Below, piece after piece: positions 62,611 to 64,000 of a DNA stretch of 64,000 nucleotides. Source of the stretch: JAFEBO01 sp044221315. Its GTDB lineage: Bacteria; Planctomycetota; Phycisphaerae; Phycisphaerales; UBA1924. Made by a program: the position numbers and the translations under genes. Location of the stretch: contig JBGAPK010000004.1 of NCBI GenBank assembly GCA_044221315.1, forward strand, positions 139,594 to 203,593, given 5' to 3'. Positions within the stretch are counted from its first letter, which is position 1, and the number at the start of each line of letters is the position of its first letter. Under the pieces are notes generated by a model. The model was not told the DNA's origin. It worked only from the letters and a program-made list of their open reading frames with translations, and made no database searches.

Positions 62611-62640
62611 GAGCCCGAAGCGCCAGCGAGGGCGCTGGGA
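62611..62640. repeat. GAGCCCGAAGCGCCAGCGAG dispersed repeat
   Basis: The sequence folds as AGCGCC / GGCGCT around AGCGAG. This motif (agcccgaagcgccagcgaggg) is a frequent intergenic repeat in planctomycete genomes as I remember them; one copy is seen here. Confidence 0.55.
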
Positions 62641-62671
62641 CGAACAAAGCACCCGGAGCAAGCGTCGTCCG

Positions 62672-62734
62672 GCAAAGCGGCAAAGCGGCAAAGCGGCAAA
62701 GCGGCAAAGCGGCAAAGCGGCAAAGCGGCAAAGC
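62672..62734. repeat. Tandem array of GCAAAGCG, nearly eight copies
   Basis: The 8-bp unit GCAAAGCG repeats without change 7.9 times. It is too short and uninterrupted for CRISPR. A diverged relative lies at 57191-57217 on the other strand. Confidence 0.95.
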
Positions 62735-62900
62735 AATCGTACACGTGAGGGTGAAATGCAAGCAACGCGCGCCTTCCGGGCCGAAGGGCTGATCTGCAAT
62801 CGGCGGGGGTTGCGGCGCTGGCCGCGATCGTCTTCACGCGGCACGCACGCCGGGCAGCGGGTGTGGACGGACTCATGCTCGAGCGTCTTTGATGTGCCTT

Positions 62901-62956
62901 GGAAGTGAGCGGTTTCTTGCCTACGCAAGGCACCCTTCGCTGCACTCCGGGCTCGT
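62901..62956. repeat. Palindromic dispersed repeat, copy R2 (left end incomplete)
   Basis: Begins GGAAGTGAGCGGTTTCTTGC, with CTACGCAAGG inside and right arm CTTCGCTGCACTCCGGGCTC. The leftmost GAGCCGGGA part seen in R3 and R4 is missing. Confidence 0.75.
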
Positions 62957-63012
62957 CAGGCACGCCCAAGACGTGTTTCGAGCGTGCGTTCACATGCCGG
63001 GAGTTGACGTAC

Positions 63013-63083
63013 TGAACGAGCCGGGAGCGAAGTGACCGGTGCTTTGCGTACGCAGGAATCCCTTCGCTTCGCTCAGGGCTCGT
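63013..63083. repeat. Palindromic dispersed repeat, copy R3
   Basis: Left arm GAGCCGGGAGCGAAGTGACC, inner TTTGCGTACGCAGG and right arm CTTCGCTTCGCTCAGGGCTC. Imperfectly self-complementary over about 70 bases. It lies 87 bp from the 3' end of the transposase gene. Confidence 0.82.
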
Positions 63084-63170
63084 TCTCAACGCTCATGGCC
63101 GGAACGACGCACATTCCGGAGGGCGCGTGCCGAACGAGTCGGCGCAGCCTGCCCGCGAAGCGCCTCGTTC

Positions 63171-63814
63171 TCACAATCCCGAACGCTCCGGCCTCGCAAC
63201 TTTCGAATCGATCAGATCATCGATCTCCACGCCCACGCCATTTTCCCCCAGCCCCGCGTTCCGAAGGCATTGCTTCAGATCCTCCATGCGGCGACGGATT
63301 TCCCGTTTGTGCGATTCAAGCAATTCTCGATTCGCTCCAGATTGCCGGTCGTTCACGTACGCAATCGCGCCGCACAGCCCCGCGAAATTGTTGATCCATC
63401 GCGTGCTGCCGTGCTCGGTCCAGATTCTCCGATCGGGGCTGATCAGACCGGAGATTCGCAGGTCGCGTGCGATTCGCGCCTTGAGCGACGCGAGCGCACG
63501 CTCCGGTGGTTCGTGCCGCGGCGATTCACGACAACGTGAACGTGCGTCGGTCGTGCGCTTTGGGCGAGCAGCCTCCATCCCCGGTCCCGGCAAGGGTTTT
63601 CAATAGCCAGGGCGGCGATCGGCCACATTGCGGCGGTCAGGGCAAACACCTTTCCCCGCATCCGATGGTGGACATCACTTTCTCGCCGGGGATCGGGGGC
63701 AAGGACAGGCGTGCCCGGACAATCGTGATCACGGTCCACCGAGCCGCGCCGATCGCAGTGAACCCGCTGGCCGTAGCAGGTCCACGTGAGGAAATAAGCA
63801 AGCGGAAGCGACAC
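63171..63814 (-). pseudogene. Y1 (REP-associated, IS200-like) transposase, frameshifted
   Basis: The frame starting at GTG 63814 encodes LPLAYFLTWTCYGQRVHCDR, GSVDRDHDCPGTPVLAPDPR and the HUH motif in RPTHVHVVVNRRGTN. A shift near 63515-63530 is needed to continue with PPERALASLKARIARDLRIS, IWTEHGSTRW and GAIAYVNDRQ, where the Tyr is the probable nucleophile, ending at 63171. This is the layout of REP-associated tyrosine transposases (RAYT), single-strand nucleases that act on hairpins. Copies R3 and R4 of the local palindrome flank it on either side. Confidence 0.85.
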
Positions 63815-63849
63815 GATGCGAGATTAGCAAGATTCGATTGACGCGTGCC

Positions 63850-63919
63850 GAACGAGCCGGGAACGAAGTGACCGGCTGTTGGCGCAAGCAAGACACCATT
63901 CGCTTCACTCCGGGCTCGT
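63850..63919. repeat. Palindromic dispersed repeat, copy R4
   Basis: Left arm GAGCCGGGAACGAAGTGACC, inner TTGGCGCAAGCAAG and right arm ATTCGCTTCACTCCGGGCTC. It lies 36 bp upstream of the transposase start. Like R2 it is followed by CAGGCACGC. Confidence 0.82.
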
Positions 63920-64000
63920 CAGGCACGCTCTGGGCGCCTGTACGTGTCGCTTCGCGGCGAGGGGACGTACTCCGGCGACCTCCGGCAAAAAGAAAAGCGG

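Larger units (their letters stand above)
62541..63170. other. Repeat-rich gene-free interval before the transposase
   Basis: The 630 bp hold, in order, a terminator, a hairpin repeat at 62611, an 8-bp tandem array at 62672, palindromes R2 and R3, and the C-terminal side of the transposase. No protein-coding gene is supported. Confidence 0.6.

Noticed and set aside
62672..62734. A CRISPR-like array
   Set aside because: The unit is 8 bp with no spacers and no cas genes are present.

Overview
The window looks like a chromosomal segment from a planctomycete, most likely class Phycisphaerae. It is GC-rich. It encodes secreted proteins with PEP-CTERM-like tails (a PAPGS motif, a hydrophobic helix and a final Arg cluster), paired dockerin-like calcium repeats on large secreted proteins, a prepilin with an H-X9-DG motif, and both subunits of DNA topoisomerase VI, which is rare in bacteria. 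No plasmid, phage or rRNA genes are visible. The organism is inferred from these traits and not from a marker gene.

Layout. 1-4.2 kb: a minus-strand run of cupin (cut by the window edge), CHAD protein, DinB protein, amidase lipoprotein and pyruvate dehydrogenase E1-alpha, with apaG divergent. 4.8-14.3 kb: S41 C-terminal protease, a PEP-CTERM protein, tRNA-Val, argH, a tricorn-type protease and an NTF2-like protein. 14.4-18 kb: AMP nucleosidase, a Cys-cluster membrane protein, a Tet-type MFS exporter and a zinc-ribbon protein. 19-25.2 kb: five tightly packed minus-strand genes holding top6A and top6B with a dienelactone hydrolase, a UbiA-like membrane protein and an M48 protease. 25.2-32.1 kb: an aquaporin interrupted by a stop, a POT transporter with a large extra domain, a second PEP-CTERM protein, an FAD monooxygenase, ndk, csrA and a NifU-type Fe-S scaffold. 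32.2-48.7 kb: a lipoprotein, HrpA helicase, DoxX-like protein, M29 aminopeptidase, methyltransferase, a tRNA-Pro/GIY-YIG unit with a partial duplicate, pyrC, recQ, a secreted protein, a GrpB-family protein, gap and a small lipoprotein.

48.7-59.7 kb appears to be an alpha-glucan/sugar locus. A GH31 glucosidase and a dockerin-tailed GH13 amylase are divergent, followed by an ABC sugar transporter (ATPase, binding protein, permease) and a prepilin. From about 56.1 to 59.3 kb the frames break repeatedly, in three neighbouring genes, while every gene before and the large one after are intact. This is either local sequence error or decay.

60.3-64 kb holds a dockerin-tailed secreted protein, then a gene-poor patch with a tandem 8-bp repeat, palindromic repeats and a frameshifted Y1 (RAYT-type) transposase flanked on both sides by the same palindrome.

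The most notable items are the topoisomerase VI gene cluster, the tRNA-Pro/GIY-YIG partial duplication in which the only mismatch is the likely start codon (ATA versus ATG), and the transposase/palindrome set. All functional calls come from motif and family recognition by eye; no searches were run.
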